Part shown: positions 16,933 through 24,853 of the stretch, in pieces
Layout: each line of letters begins with the position of its first letter
Numbering within the stretch: position 1 is the stretch's first letter
Assembly: GCA_045643885.1 (NCBI GenBank)
Contig: JAZRFY010000030.1
Span: 124,001 to 188,000, forward strand
Length of the DNA stretch: 64,000 nt
Origin: RGIG4608 sp045643885
Lineage (GTDB): Bacteria; Bacillota; Clostridia; Oscillospirales; CAG-272
Reading direction: 5' to 3'
Translations under genes and position numbers: made by a program
Notes under the pieces: model-generated
Databases searched by the model: none
What the model was told of the DNA's origin: nothing
The model's input: the letters and a program-made list of their open reading frames with translations, nothing else

Positions 16933-17020
16933 TTTTCCACAGGTTTTTAGCGCTATAAAGCCTTATTGCACCTGGTTTTCCACATATTCCACATAGTTTT
17001 CCACATATATTTGTGGAGAA
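16933..17020. promoter_or_regulatory. Cluster of DnaA-box-like 9-mers upstream of rex-dnaD-dnaI
   Basis: TTTTCCACA occurs at 16933-16941, 16976-16984 and 16997-17005, each an exact match to the relaxed DnaA box TTWTNCACA. TATTCCACA (16985-16993) and, on the minus strand, TTCTCCACA (17012-17020) each differ by one base. All five fall in 88 bp between tsaD and rex. Confidence 0.65.
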
Positions 17021-17031
17021 AGCTGTCGAAA

Positions 17032-18045
17032 TCAGTCAAGTGGTGAATATGCACAGGCATTAAGATACGTATCTGCAAAATTGCCCTTTTTGTACTCATA
17101 ATATCCTGCAAGTGCAATCATTGCTCCGTTATCTCCACAAAGAGAACGGTCTGGCATTGCGATGGATACTCCCTTTCTTTCGCACATTCTTAAAAGGCTG
17201 CTTCTCAAATGAGAGTTTGCAGCAACACCGCCGGAAAGAGCAAACGAAGTTGCTCCACTCTTATCAATAGCAGACTCAACCTTTTGTGTAATAGCCTTTA
17301 CCACGCAGTCGGTATAGGAGGCTGCTACGTCCGCATAGCTTATCTCTGTTCCCTTTTGTGTGCTTGAATTGATATAGTTGAGGGCACTTGTTTTAAGACC
17401 GCTGAACGAAAAATCAAGGTTATCTCCGTGAAGTGCAGGAGATGGGAATTTGATCGCCTTGGGATCCCCCTCATAAGCAAGCTTATCAAGAGCTGCACCA
17501 CCTGGATACGGCATGCCCATAACTCTTGCAATCTTATCGAATGCCTCACCTGCCGCATCGTCGCGTGTAGTTCCAAGCTCTTCGAACTCTGCATAATCAC
17601 GAATGTGATAAATTGAGGTGTGACCACCCGATACTACAAGTGCAAGGAAAGGAGGCTTCAATTCGGGAGCACCGAAGTATGCAGCTGCAACGTGTCCCTT
17701 GATATGATCAACGGGTACAAGTGGAATATTATTTGCAAATGCAAGTGATTTTGCAAAATTTACACCCACTAAAAGTGCACCGATAAGTCCCGGTGAGCTT
17801 GTAACGGCTATAGCACCCAAATCCTTCAAGGTGATGCCTGCAGTATCAAGTGCCTCGTGAGTGATGCGAGAAACTGCCTCGATATGTGCTCTACTTGCTA
17901 TCTCGGGTACTACACCACCGTAAAGACGGTGTATATCTATCTGAGATGCCACTATATTTGATCTTATATAGGGCTTTTCATCAATTATCTCTACGACTGA
18001 GGCCGACGTCTCGTCGCAAGAGCTTTCCATTCCTAAAATATACAT
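17032..18045 (-). CDS. tsaD: tRNA N6-threonylcarbamoyladenosine synthase subunit TsaD
   Basis: This 337-residue ASKHA-fold protein transfers the threonylcarbamoyl group to A37 of ANN-decoding tRNAs with TsaB and TsaE. The metal-binding His residues are in VDHIKGHVAA, and nucleotide-binding loops include MESSCDETS, VSGGHTS and SGGVAANSHL. Length is standard. It follows rimI by 9 bp with AGGAAG. TsaB, often adjacent, is absent here, so it must be encoded elsewhere. Confidence 0.96.
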   Translation of the reverse strand: MYILGMESSCDETSASVVEIIDEKPYIRSNIVASQIDIHRLYGGVVPEIASRAHIEAVSRITHEALDTAGITLKDLGAIAVTSSPGLIGALLVGVNFAKSLAFANNIPLVPVDHIKGHVAAAYFGAPELKPPFLALVVSGGHTSIYHIRDYAEFEELGTTRDDAAGEAFDKIARVMGMPYPGGAALDKLAYEGDPKAIKFPSPALHGDNLDFSFSGLKTSALNYINSSTQKGTEISYADVAASYTDCVVKAITQKVESAIDKSGATSFALSGGVAANSHLRSSLLRMCERKGVSIAMPDRSLCGDNGAMIALAGYYEYKKGNFADTYLNACAYSPLD

Positions 18046-18054
18046 AAATACTTC

Positions 18055-18492
18055 CTAAATATTATTTTTGACCATCACAAGAGCATTTTCTGTGGGGTCC
18101 GTATAAAAATTCTTTCTAAGTCCAAGTTGCTCAAAGCCAAGCTTTTTATAAAGAGCTATCGCTCCTTCGTTGCTTTCTCTGACCTCCAAGGATATGCTTA
18201 CAATTCCTCTTTTTTTGCATTCGTCAAAAACGGCATTGAGAACACTTACTGCCATTCCCATTCGTTTAAAGGAGGAAGCAGTTGCAACGTTGATTATCTG
18301 AGCCTCGTCAAGCACCGTGCTTACAGTACAGTAAGATGCGAGCTCTTCGCCTTCGAGCAAAAGCATGCAAAAATTCAACTCATCAAGAAAAAACTCAAGT
18401 GATTTTTCTGTCCAAGGAGCAGAAAAGGTTTCCTTTTCAAGCTCAGCAACAAGTGGCAAATGCTCTTTTTTTGCTATCAATATTTCTCTCAT
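18055..18492 (-). CDS. rimI: Ribosomal-protein-alanine N-acetyltransferase RimI
   Basis: This 145-residue GNAT-fold acetyltransferase is expected to acetylate the N-terminal Ala of ribosomal protein S18. The acetyl-CoA loop is the SSFKRMGMA segment (about 75-83), and SLEVRESNEGAIALYKKLGF is the family's C-terminal signature. It starts inside the comEB stop (TAATG) and precedes tsaD, the common rimI-tsaD pairing. Assignment within the GNAT family rests largely on that pairing. Confidence 0.85.
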   Translation of the reverse strand: MREILIAKKEHLPLVAELEKETFSAPWTEKSLEFFLDELNFCMLLLEGEELASYCTVSTVLDEAQIINVATASSFKRMGMAVSVLNAVFDECKKRGIVSISLEVRESNEGAIALYKKLGFEQLGLRKNFYTDPTENALVMVKNNI

Positions 18493-18986
18493 TATTTCAA
18501 AAAGCTGAAATCGGCAGGAATTGAATCATCGTTTTCAATCCAATCGTTTACATCTATCACACGGAAATTGTCCTTGTTGTCACGAATAACAACGTAAGCA
18601 ATACCTGCATTGATAACCTGACGCTTGCACATCATACATGAGTCACATCCGGGAACGAGCTTTGCAGTAGCAGGATCAACGCATGCCATATAGAGTGTTG
18701 CACCGAGCATCTGATCTCTGGGAGCGGCAATAATCGCATTTGCCTCGGCATGCACCGAACGGCAAAGCTCATATCTTTCTCCACTGGGAATGCAAAGCTT
18801 CTCTCTCATACAAAATTGAAGCTCGTTGCAGTTTCTTCTGCCACGAGGAGAACCGTTGTATCCCGTTGAAATAATAACGTCGTTCTTTACGATGATTGCT
18901 CCGTATTTTTTTCTCATACAGGTGCTTCTTTCAGCAACTGTTTGTGCTATATCAAGATAATAATTCTCTTTTGAAATTCTATCCAT
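18492..18986 (-). CDS. comEB: Deoxycytidylate deaminase (ComEB-like)
   Basis: This 164-residue zinc enzyme deaminates dCMP to dUMP, feeding thymidylate synthesis. The zinc and catalytic residues are in VHAEANAI (His, with Glu as proton shuttle) and CDSCMMC (two Cys). An additional upstream Cys/His set (CNELQFCMRE) is typical of dCMP deaminases with a second zinc. It heads the comEB-rimI-tsaD operon with a good promoter. Confidence 0.92.
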   Translation of the reverse strand: MDRISKENYYLDIAQTVAERSTCMRKKYGAIIVKNDVIISTGYNGSPRGRRNCNELQFCMREKLCIPSGERYELCRSVHAEANAIIAAPRDQMLGATLYMACVDPATAKLVPGCDSCMMCKRQVINAGIAYVVIRDNKDNFRVIDVNDWIENDDSIPADFSFLK

Positions 18987-19023
18987 AGTTACCTCTTTAA
19001 AGGAAAATAGTTATACATAGTAT

Positions 19024-19052
19024 ATTATAAGATAAAATCCAAATAAAATCAA
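19024..19052 (-). promoter_or_regulatory. Promoter of comEB-rimI-tsaD
   Basis: On the minus strand, TTGATT (19047-19052) and TATAAT (19024-19029) are 17 bp apart, about 37 nt before the comEB start. Confidence 0.82.
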
Positions 19053-19098
19053 GTCTATTTTACAAATTTAGATAAAAAGATATTCCCTGCGCAAACGA

Positions 19099-19126
19099 AA
19101 AACCCGACGAATTTTCGTCGGGTTTT
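19099..19126 (-). terminator. Intrinsic terminator after the aconitase X genes
   Basis: A perfect 12-bp stem (AAAACCCGACGA, 19099-19110, paired with 19115-19126) with loop ATTT is followed by T-rich sequence on the minus strand, 14 bp past the small-subunit stop. Confidence 0.9.
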
Positions 19127-19140
19127 ATTATAGCAAATTA

Positions 19141-19590
19141 TTAAGCTACCTCAACAGTTCCGTCTTCCTTAACTGTGATGGACATTCCGTCCTTAACGTA
19201 GTTAAGAAATTCTTCGCCAAGAGAGTCAACAACAGTCATTTTAGCCTTTTCATTGTTAAGCCAAACGTCTGCAATAACAACGCCTGCGCCTGCAAGTGAG
19301 TCGATAGGCATTGAGAAAAGCATTGCCGCGGGCTGACGTCCCATTGCACATGCGCAATAAAGAACAAGACCGCCAGTTGTTGAACCGATTGTCTGAGGAA
19401 GGCAAAGAGCCTTGCCTGCCATCTGCTTATTGTAAAGATCGGGGTTATTCTGGTCACCACAGGTTGCCTTCTTATCTCCAAACTGAAGAGCACCCTGGAA
19501 TGAAGCAAGTGTGTTAAGTCCTGCGTGAGAAACTACTGCCTCAGCAGTTACGTTGCCGGGAGCAACTACTCTACCTTTAAATACCTTCAT
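19141..19590 (-). CDS. Aconitase X small (swivel) subunit
   Basis: This 149-residue protein corresponds to the swivelling domain of aconitase X (the former DUF126 family), here a separate polypeptide. The phosphate-type loop LPQTIGSTTGG, the PAAMLF segment and the strand GAGVVIADVW are recognisable. It pairs with the catalytic subunit encoded 1 bp upstream, sharing its ribosome site with that gene's end. Known aconitase X enzymes dehydrate cis-3-hydroxy-L-proline in bacteria or mevalonate 5-phosphate in archaea. Which substrate applies here is unknown. Confidence 0.85.
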   Translation of the reverse strand: MKVFKGRVVAPGNVTAEAVVSHAGLNTLASFQGALQFGDKKATCGDQNNPDLYNKQMAGKALCLPQTIGSTTGGLVLYCACAMGRQPAAMLFSMPIDSLAGAGVVIADVWLNNEKAKMTVVDSLGEEFLNYVKDGMSITVKEDGTVEVA

Positions 19591-19591
19591 C

Positions 19592-20866
19592 TTATTTTAC
19601 CCCCTTTGTGATTTGCTGAAGTATCTCCTCGTCCGTGTAGTAACGGGCTGTTGTATATGTACGAAGCTTATTGGAGGATGTGATAACGGGCATCGACTTT
19701 GAAAGCGGATTGTTCATATACATAAGGGGACAAATATAGGAAAGAATTACACCGGTTGCCTTAAGACGAGCAGCATATTCTGTCTTATTGAATTCCTCAA
19801 TAACTGCAGGTGCAGATGTGAATACTGTGGGAATTACAACCTTAGAGTTGCCAGCTTCCTTGAGAGATTCCTCAAGGCGAACTGTCCATGTCTTGAGCTG
19901 TTCAAGGCTCATGTGAGGACAGCCCATGAAGCAAAGCTTAGGCTTTGCATCCTTGTTCTTCCAAATTACAGGATAGGAGTCATAAACTCTCTGAAGCTCT
20001 GCATCGTCAATAACGTATGTCTTTGCACCCTCTGCGATAAGGCTTTCACCAAGCTCCTTTGCTTCGGGAGTAAGATTGTCAACGTGGTAAAGACCAACAG
20101 CACCGTTAGATGCAGTTGCAGCGCCAAAATCCTTAAGGAAGGAGCAAGCGCCATCGTCAAGCTCACTGCCAAGCCACTTGTCAAGACCCTTGATATAAGG
20201 AACGTCTTCCATTACCTTCATACCGATTGCTGAACCGAGAAGCTGAGCCTCGGGCTTCTTTGTTGTCTTGATTTCGATTACCCAAGTTGCCTTTCTTCCC
20301 TCGTCTGTAAGAAGACCGAAGTAAGGAACGTAACCTACGATTGAACCCATGATATCGATGATACCGGAGTTTCTGTTACATCTTGCGCCAAGAACGGAGT
20401 TTGCATAAACTACTGCACTTGATTCTGCCCAAGAGAGAACCTCGCCCTTTTCGGGCTTATTGCCAACCTGATCAAGATAGCACGCACAAGTAAATGCGTT
20501 CTTATCCATAAGACCGAGAGTCTGAAGCTGTCCTTCATAGAAATCCTGCTTAGAATACATTGCAACGTTGAAAACGATCTTCTGCAACAAATTCTGAGGA
20601 ACGTTGGGATCAAGAGGACGGGGGTCTGCAGAGAATTTCTGCTCGGATACAACACCTGCATCAATAAGCTGCTGCATAAGATCGAAAACGGGAGTCATCA
20701 TCTTAAGACCGAAGCTTGTTACAAGGTGATTATATTTACTCGTTACGGGAACAAGCTTCTCTGCTCCGAAAAGCTCACCGTAACGAACTACTGTTTCCAT
20801 AACTTTGGCAAGGGTTTCACCCTTCTCGCCATTAAGTATAGCCTGTTGTTCGTTTGTTAAAAGCAT
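19592..20866 (-). CDS. Aconitase X catalytic subunit
   Basis: This 424-residue lyase subunit (former DUF521) should bind an iron-sulfur cluster and catalyse dehydration or isomerisation of a hydroxy acid. Conserved stretches are FTCACYLDQVGN, WAESSAVVYANSVLGARCNR and FMGCPHMS, with Cys residues suited to cluster binding. The split into two genes is usual for the type II form. It lies 30 bp after the flavoenzyme gene and has an AAAGGA site. The neighbours, an ene-reductase-like flavoprotein and an amino-acid importer, favour an amino or imino acid substrate such as a hydroxyproline. Confidence 0.85.
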   Translation of the reverse strand: MLLTNEQQAILNGEKGETLAKVMETVVRYGELFGAEKLVPVTSKYNHLVTSFGLKMMTPVFDLMQQLIDAGVVSEQKFSADPRPLDPNVPQNLLQKIVFNVAMYSKQDFYEGQLQTLGLMDKNAFTCACYLDQVGNKPEKGEVLSWAESSAVVYANSVLGARCNRNSGIIDIMGSIVGYVPYFGLLTDEGRKATWVIEIKTTKKPEAQLLGSAIGMKVMEDVPYIKGLDKWLGSELDDGACSFLKDFGAATASNGAVGLYHVDNLTPEAKELGESLIAEGAKTYVIDDAELQRVYDSYPVIWKNKDAKPKLCFMGCPHMSLEQLKTWTVRLEESLKEAGNSKVVIPTVFTSAPAVIEEFNKTEYAARLKATGVILSYICPLMYMNNPLSKSMPVITSSNKLRTYTTARYYTDEEILQQITKGVK

Positions 20867-20896
20867 ATCTATTATCCTTTCTCTTTATAACAAAGA

Positions 20897-22966
20897 TCAG
20901 ATCTTCATAGCTACGTCCCAAGCACCCCAGATAACTGTTCTAAGGTTACCAACGCTCTTAGCGTCACCGATAACATAAACTCTGTCATCTTCAACGGGAT
21001 TAGGAGTATAACCAACTGAGAGGATCACGCTATCGCAATTGATAGTCTCGCGTGTGCCATTCTTGTGCTTAACCATAACGCCCTTACCGGGAACGATCTG
21101 TGTTACGCCTGTTTCAAGGTGTACTTCAACATTGTTTGTCTTGAAGAAGTCACGCAAATAGCTTGTGTTTGCCAAGCAAACGCCCTTAGTTACGATAAGG
21201 TCGTCCATCATCTCGATGATAATGGGCTTCTTACCCTTAAGGTAAAGGTCGTATGCAATTTCACAGCCTGTAAGACCGCCACCGATAACTGCAACTGTCT
21301 CACCAACCTCCTTATTGCCAAGAAGGTAATCAATAGCCTCGATAGCAACGTGCTTGCCGCTGATATCAAGCTGTCTGGGCTTAGCACCTGTAGCAACGAT
21401 GATCTCGTCTGCCTTAAGCTTGCTTACGTCCTTAACTTCTGTGTTGAGCTTGATCTCGATAGAAGGATATCTTCTGATTTCTCTGTTATACCAAGCGATA
21501 AGATCTCTGTCCTTTTCCTTGAATGAAGGAGCAGCTGCAGCAATAAATACGCCACCAAGCTTATCTGTCTTTTCGTAAAGAGTTACGCTATGTCCACGCT
21601 TTGCAAGAACGATAGCTGCTTCCATACCACCGATACCACCACCGATGATTGCAACGTGCTTGCTCTTCTTAGCGGGCTTAAGGTTATATTTCTTGGACTG
21701 CATTGTTTCAGGGTTAAGTGCGCAACGAGCAAGGCCCATTGTGTCAGTAAGATCCTGAGTGTTTGCATGTCCCTTGGAGGATGAGAAGTTGAAGCATCCA
21801 CTATGGCAGCAGATACAAGGCTTAATCTCCTCAATTCTATCGTCAATGAGCTTTGTGATCCATTCGGGGTCAACAAGGAACTGACGAGCAACGCCCATCG
21901 CGTCGATTCTGCCGTTTGCAATAGCCTCTGCAGCAACTGCGCTATCCATTCTACCTGCGCATACTACGGGGATATCAACGAACTGCTTAATGTGTGCAAC
22001 GTCATCAAGGTTGCAGTTTTCGGGCATATACATCGGGGGATGTGCCCAGTACCAGGAGTCATATGTACCGTTGTCGGCATTGAGCATATCGTAGCCTGCA
22101 TCCTGAAGATACTTAGCAGCTCTTTCGCTCTCTTCCATATTTCTACCTATTTCTACATAATCTTCGCCGGGCATAGCACCGTAGCAGAAGTCCTTCATCT
22201 TGGACTCTACGGAGTAACGGAGAGATACGGGGAATTCTGCGCCGCACTCTGCCTTGATAGCCTTAACAACCTCAGCAGCAAAACGGTAACGGTTTTCAAA
22301 GCTTCCACCGTACTCGTCTTCTCTATGGTTGAAGTATTCGATAGCAAACTGGTCAAGAAGGTAACCTTCGTGAACAGCGTGTACCTCTACACCGTCAACA
22401 CCTGCATCCATGCAAAGCTTTGCAGTCTTTGCGAATGCTTCTATGATCTCGTGGATCTGCTCAACTGTCATTTCAGGACAGATGATGTCGTGTGCCCAAC
22501 GAGAGGGCTGGGGAGAGGGAGATGCAAGCTCGTGGCTTGTATCGATAACAGGCTTTACAAGTGCCCTTGTCAATTTATTTCTGTGAAGAGGTGCTACAAG
22601 CTCAGTAATAGCCCATGAACGTCCCATACCTGCAGTGAGCTGAACAAAAAGCTTAGCTCCTGTCTTATGGATTTCGTCCATATATTCTTTGAGCTCCTTG
22701 AACATCTTCGGATTCTGCCAGAGCCACTTGCCCCAGAACGTATCGCGAAGGGGTGCGATACCGGGAATGATAAGACCAACGTTGTTGTTGGCACGCTCTA
22801 AAAAGAGCTTTGCTGCTTCCTTATCAAAGTGGCATCCACCAAGCTCAAACCAACCGAAAAGTGATGTGCCACCCATAGGACACATTACGATACGGTTCTT
22901 GATCTCAACGTTACCAATCTTCCAAGGAGTAAAGAGCGCTTCATACTTGGGATTGAGATTTTCCAT
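20897..22966 (-). CDS. Old-yellow-enzyme/FAD iron-sulfur oxidoreductase (BaiCD / enoate reductase family)
   Basis: This 689-residue flavoprotein has an N-terminal FMN TIM barrel (about 1-370), a 4Fe-4S cluster motif (C-I-C-C-H-S-G-C followed by C-A-L-N-P, about 385-420), and FAD/NAD(P)H-binding halves with GGGIGGMEA and GGGLTGCEIA. The family includes 2,4-dienoyl-CoA reductase, 2-enoate reductase, BaiCD/BaiH and trimethylamine or N-methylproline demethylases. The active-site region VHEGYLLDQF followed by NHREDEYGGS is closest in style to BaiCD-type proteins. It is the first gene of the transcript with the aconitase X subunits, so it probably reduces or demethylates an intermediate of the same pathway. 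The exact substrate cannot be read from sequence. Confidence 0.85.
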   Translation of the reverse strand: MENLNPKYEALFTPWKIGNVEIKNRIVMCPMGGTSLFGWFELGGCHFDKEAAKLFLERANNNVGLIIPGIAPLRDTFWGKWLWQNPKMFKELKEYMDEIHKTGAKLFVQLTAGMGRSWAITELVAPLHRNKLTRALVKPVIDTSHELASPSPQPSRWAHDIICPEMTVEQIHEIIEAFAKTAKLCMDAGVDGVEVHAVHEGYLLDQFAIEYFNHREDEYGGSFENRYRFAAEVVKAIKAECGAEFPVSLRYSVESKMKDFCYGAMPGEDYVEIGRNMEESERAAKYLQDAGYDMLNADNGTYDSWYWAHPPMYMPENCNLDDVAHIKQFVDIPVVCAGRMDSAVAAEAIANGRIDAMGVARQFLVDPEWITKLIDDRIEEIKPCICCHSGCFNFSSSKGHANTQDLTDTMGLARCALNPETMQSKKYNLKPAKKSKHVAIIGGGIGGMEAAIVLAKRGHSVTLYEKTDKLGGVFIAAAAPSFKEKDRDLIAWYNREIRRYPSIEIKLNTEVKDVSKLKADEIIVATGAKPRQLDISGKHVAIEAIDYLLGNKEVGETVAVIGGGLTGCEIAYDLYLKGKKPIIIEMMDDLIVTKGVCLANTSYLRDFFKTNNVEVHLETGVTQIVPGKGVMVKHKNGTRETINCDSVILSVGYTPNPVEDDRVYVIGDAKSVGNLRTVIWGAWDVAMKI

Positions 22967-22993
22967 AACAATATTCCTTTCTTAAGAACATAT

Positions 22994-23021
22994 ATTATAA
23001 ATTAGTTTTTTATAACTAATT
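22994..23021 (-). promoter_or_regulatory. Possible promoter/operator of the flavoenzyme-aconitase X operon
   Basis: A TATAAT (minus strand, 22994-22999) lies 27 bp before the flavoenzyme start. Directly upstream is a perfect 8-bp inverted repeat AATTAGTT-N6-AACTAATT (23000-23021), in the -10/-35 spacer where a repressor would sit. No good -35 is visible, as expected for an activated or regulated promoter. Confidence 0.5.
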
Positions 23022-23191
23022 AATTCTAACATATTGTGAAAAGACTGTCAATATTTTTCGTGAAAATAACTGAGAACTGCGTCGAATTTTGGGTTTTTGT
23101 ATATTTTCATCACTTTTGCATATTTATGCATAAATTCATTATTTTTATTCATATTTTTTTGATTTTTTTAAATATTTTTTCAAAAAAGCTA

Positions 23192-23220
23192 TTGACAAGT
23201 GAATATTTATGTAGTATAAT
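23192..23220 (+). promoter_or_regulatory. Consensus promoter of the amino-acid ABC operon
   Basis: TTGACA (23192-23197) and TATAAT (23215-23220) are exactly 17 bp apart, a full consensus sigma-A promoter. The roughly 150 bp upstream are very AT-rich with T-tracts. The rest of the 294-bp divergent region holds only this and the flavoenzyme control site. Confidence 0.9.
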
Positions 23221-23260
23221 TCGTCATGTTGCAAAAATACTCACACAGGAGACAATCATT

Positions 23261-24136
23261 GTGAAAAACATCATTACAAAAATTATTTCATTAGTTATCA
23301 TACTTGCTACAATCGCACTTGCAATAGCATGCACAGGAAACAACTCTGACACAAATACAGATATCGTCAAAATCATTGACGTTAAGCTCACAGACGAGCA
23401 GTATGCTTTCGTTTGCAAAAAGGGCAACACAGACCTTGTTGAAAGCGTAAATGCATTTATGGAAGAAATCAAGGCTAACGGCACGTTCGATGCTCTCGTT
23501 GCTAAGTATTTCGAGGGCGTTGGCACAAAAGTTGGCTACACAGTTACAACAAGTGACGTTGAAAACACAGACAACAACCTCATCGTTGTTACAAACTGCC
23601 CCTTCGAGCCTTTCGAATATATGGATGTTGACGGCAAAATCTACGGTCTTGACATTGAAATCGCAGCTGCTTATGCAGCACATGCAGGTCTTGAGCTTCT
23701 GATCAAGAACATCGGCTTTGATGAAATCTTCACACAGGTAGAAGCAGGCTATGCTGACATCGGTATGGCAGGTATCACAGCAAGCGCTGACCGTACAGAA
23801 ATCTATGACTTCACTACTCCCTACTACGAGGCTTCTCAGAAGATAATCGTTGCAGCTGACAACACTGACTTTGACAACTGCAAGACAGTTGAAGACGTTG
23901 AAGCAATCCTTGCTTCTCTTGTAGGCCAGTCCATCGGTTACCAGAGCGCTACAACAGGCGGCATGTACATCAACGGTGACGAGGACTGGGGTTACACCGG
24001 CTTCTCCAACATCCAGGGCAAGGCATATGCTAACGCTCAGGTTGCAATTACCGACCTTATCAACGGCAACATTTATGCAGTAGTTCTTGACGAGGCTCCT
24101 GCACAGGCAATCGTCAATGCTATCAACGCACAGTAA
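23261..24136 (+). CDS. Polar amino-acid ABC transporter substrate-binding lipoprotein
   Basis: This 291-residue family-3 solute-binding protein captures an amino acid outside the membrane. The start is the GTG at 23261, eight bases after AGGAG. Upstream in-frame codons would place the signal peptide internally. The signal peptide ends in the lipobox LAIAC (Cys about residue 23). The mature part has the PFEPFEYMDVDGKIYGLDIEI and GMAGITASADRTEIYDFTTPYY stretches of amino-acid binders. It is the first gene of a three-gene importer facing the aconitase X/flavoenzyme genes, which suggests that its ligand is the substrate of those enzymes. Confidence 0.92.
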   Translation: MKNIITKIISLVIILATIALAIACTGNNSDTNTDIVKIIDVKLTDEQYAFVCKKGNTDLVESVNAFMEEIKANGTFDALVAKYFEGVGTKVGYTVTTSDVENTDNNLIVVTNCPFEPFEYMDVDGKIYGLDIEIAAAYAAHAGLELLIKNIGFDEIFTQVEAGYADIGMAGITASADRTEIYDFTTPYYEASQKIIVAADNTDFDNCKTVEDVEAILASLVGQSIGYQSATTGGMYINGDEDWGYTGFSNIQGKAYANAQVAITDLINGNIYAVVLDEAPAQAIVNAINAQ

Positions 24137-24142
24137 CAAATC

Positions 24143-24853
24143 ATGAGATTTAATTGGATCGCAAAGTTCGAAAACTTCTTCTCTACTCTTTCAAACGAGC
24201 ATTATTTAAACATATTTTTTAAGGGACTTAGCAATACTATCATCGTTGCAGTAATCGGTCTTCTCATTGGTATTGCGATTGGTACTGTTATAGCTATAGT
24301 AAAGGTAGCTCCCAAATACAAAAGCATCTATAAGATTCTTGATAAGATATGCAATGTGTACGTTACAATATTCCGTGGAACTCCCATCGTTGCTCAGCTT
24401 CTTATAGCTTATTACGTAATCATGCCCTCTCTCAACCTTAAGGTTGACGCGCTCTACGTTGGTTGCCTCATTTTCGGTATGAACTCCGGCGCATACGTTT
24501 CTGAGATTATGAGAGGTGGACTTAATTCCGTTGACAAAGGTCAGATGGAGGCAGGTCGTGCTCTCGGTCTTACCTATGCAACAACAATGATAAAAATCAT
24601 CGTTCCTCAGGCAGTAAAGAATATTCTTCCCACTCTTGGTAACGAGTTTATCAGCCTCATAAAAGAAACCTCGGTTCTTAGCTTTATCGCGGTTTATGAC
24701 CTTTACAAATCACTTCTTGACGTTGGTATGGTAAAATACGATAGCATGGTTCCCTATCTCATGATGGGACTTGTTTACATCGTTTTGGTTCTCATAATCA
24801 GTGCAGGAATCAAGATCATAGAAAGGAGATTTGCTAAGAGTGATAGAAATTAA
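24143..24853 (+). CDS. Polar amino-acid ABC transporter permease
   Basis: This 236-residue HisM/GlnP-type membrane protein has about five helices and the cytoplasmic EAA loop (EAGRALGLTYATTMIKIIVPQA) that docks the ATPase. Only one permease is encoded, so it should homodimerise. It begins 6 bp after the binding-protein stop without an obvious ribosome site, which suggests coupled translation, and overlaps the ATPase gene. Confidence 0.94.
   Translation: MRFNWIAKFENFFSTLSNEHYLNIFFKGLSNTIIVAVIGLLIGIAIGTVIAIVKVAPKYKSIYKILDKICNVYVTIFRGTPIVAQLLIAYYVIMPSLNLKVDALYVGCLIFGMNSGAYVSEIMRGGLNSVDKGQMEAGRALGLTYATTMIKIIVPQAVKNILPTLGNEFISLIKETSVLSFIAVYDLYKSLLDVGMVKYDSMVPYLMMGLVYIVLVLIISAGIKIIERRFAKSDRN

Noticed and set aside
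21803..22618. Long plus-strand reading frame inside the flavoenzyme gene (271 codons)
   Set aside because: It is antisense to a well-supported coding region, rich in Cys, Leu, Ser and Tyr as expected for the complement of Glu/Lys/Ala-rich codons, with no ribosome site and no recognisable domain.
23036..23260. N-terminal extension of the amino-acid binding protein
   Set aside because: The 75 extra codons cover the consensus promoter and would bury the signal peptide. The GTG at 23261 has a proper ribosome site.
23291..24139. Long minus-strand reading frame opposite the amino-acid binding protein (282 codons)
   Set aside because: It is a shadow of the lipoprotein gene. The opposite strand has a consensus promoter, lipobox and family motifs; this frame has none.
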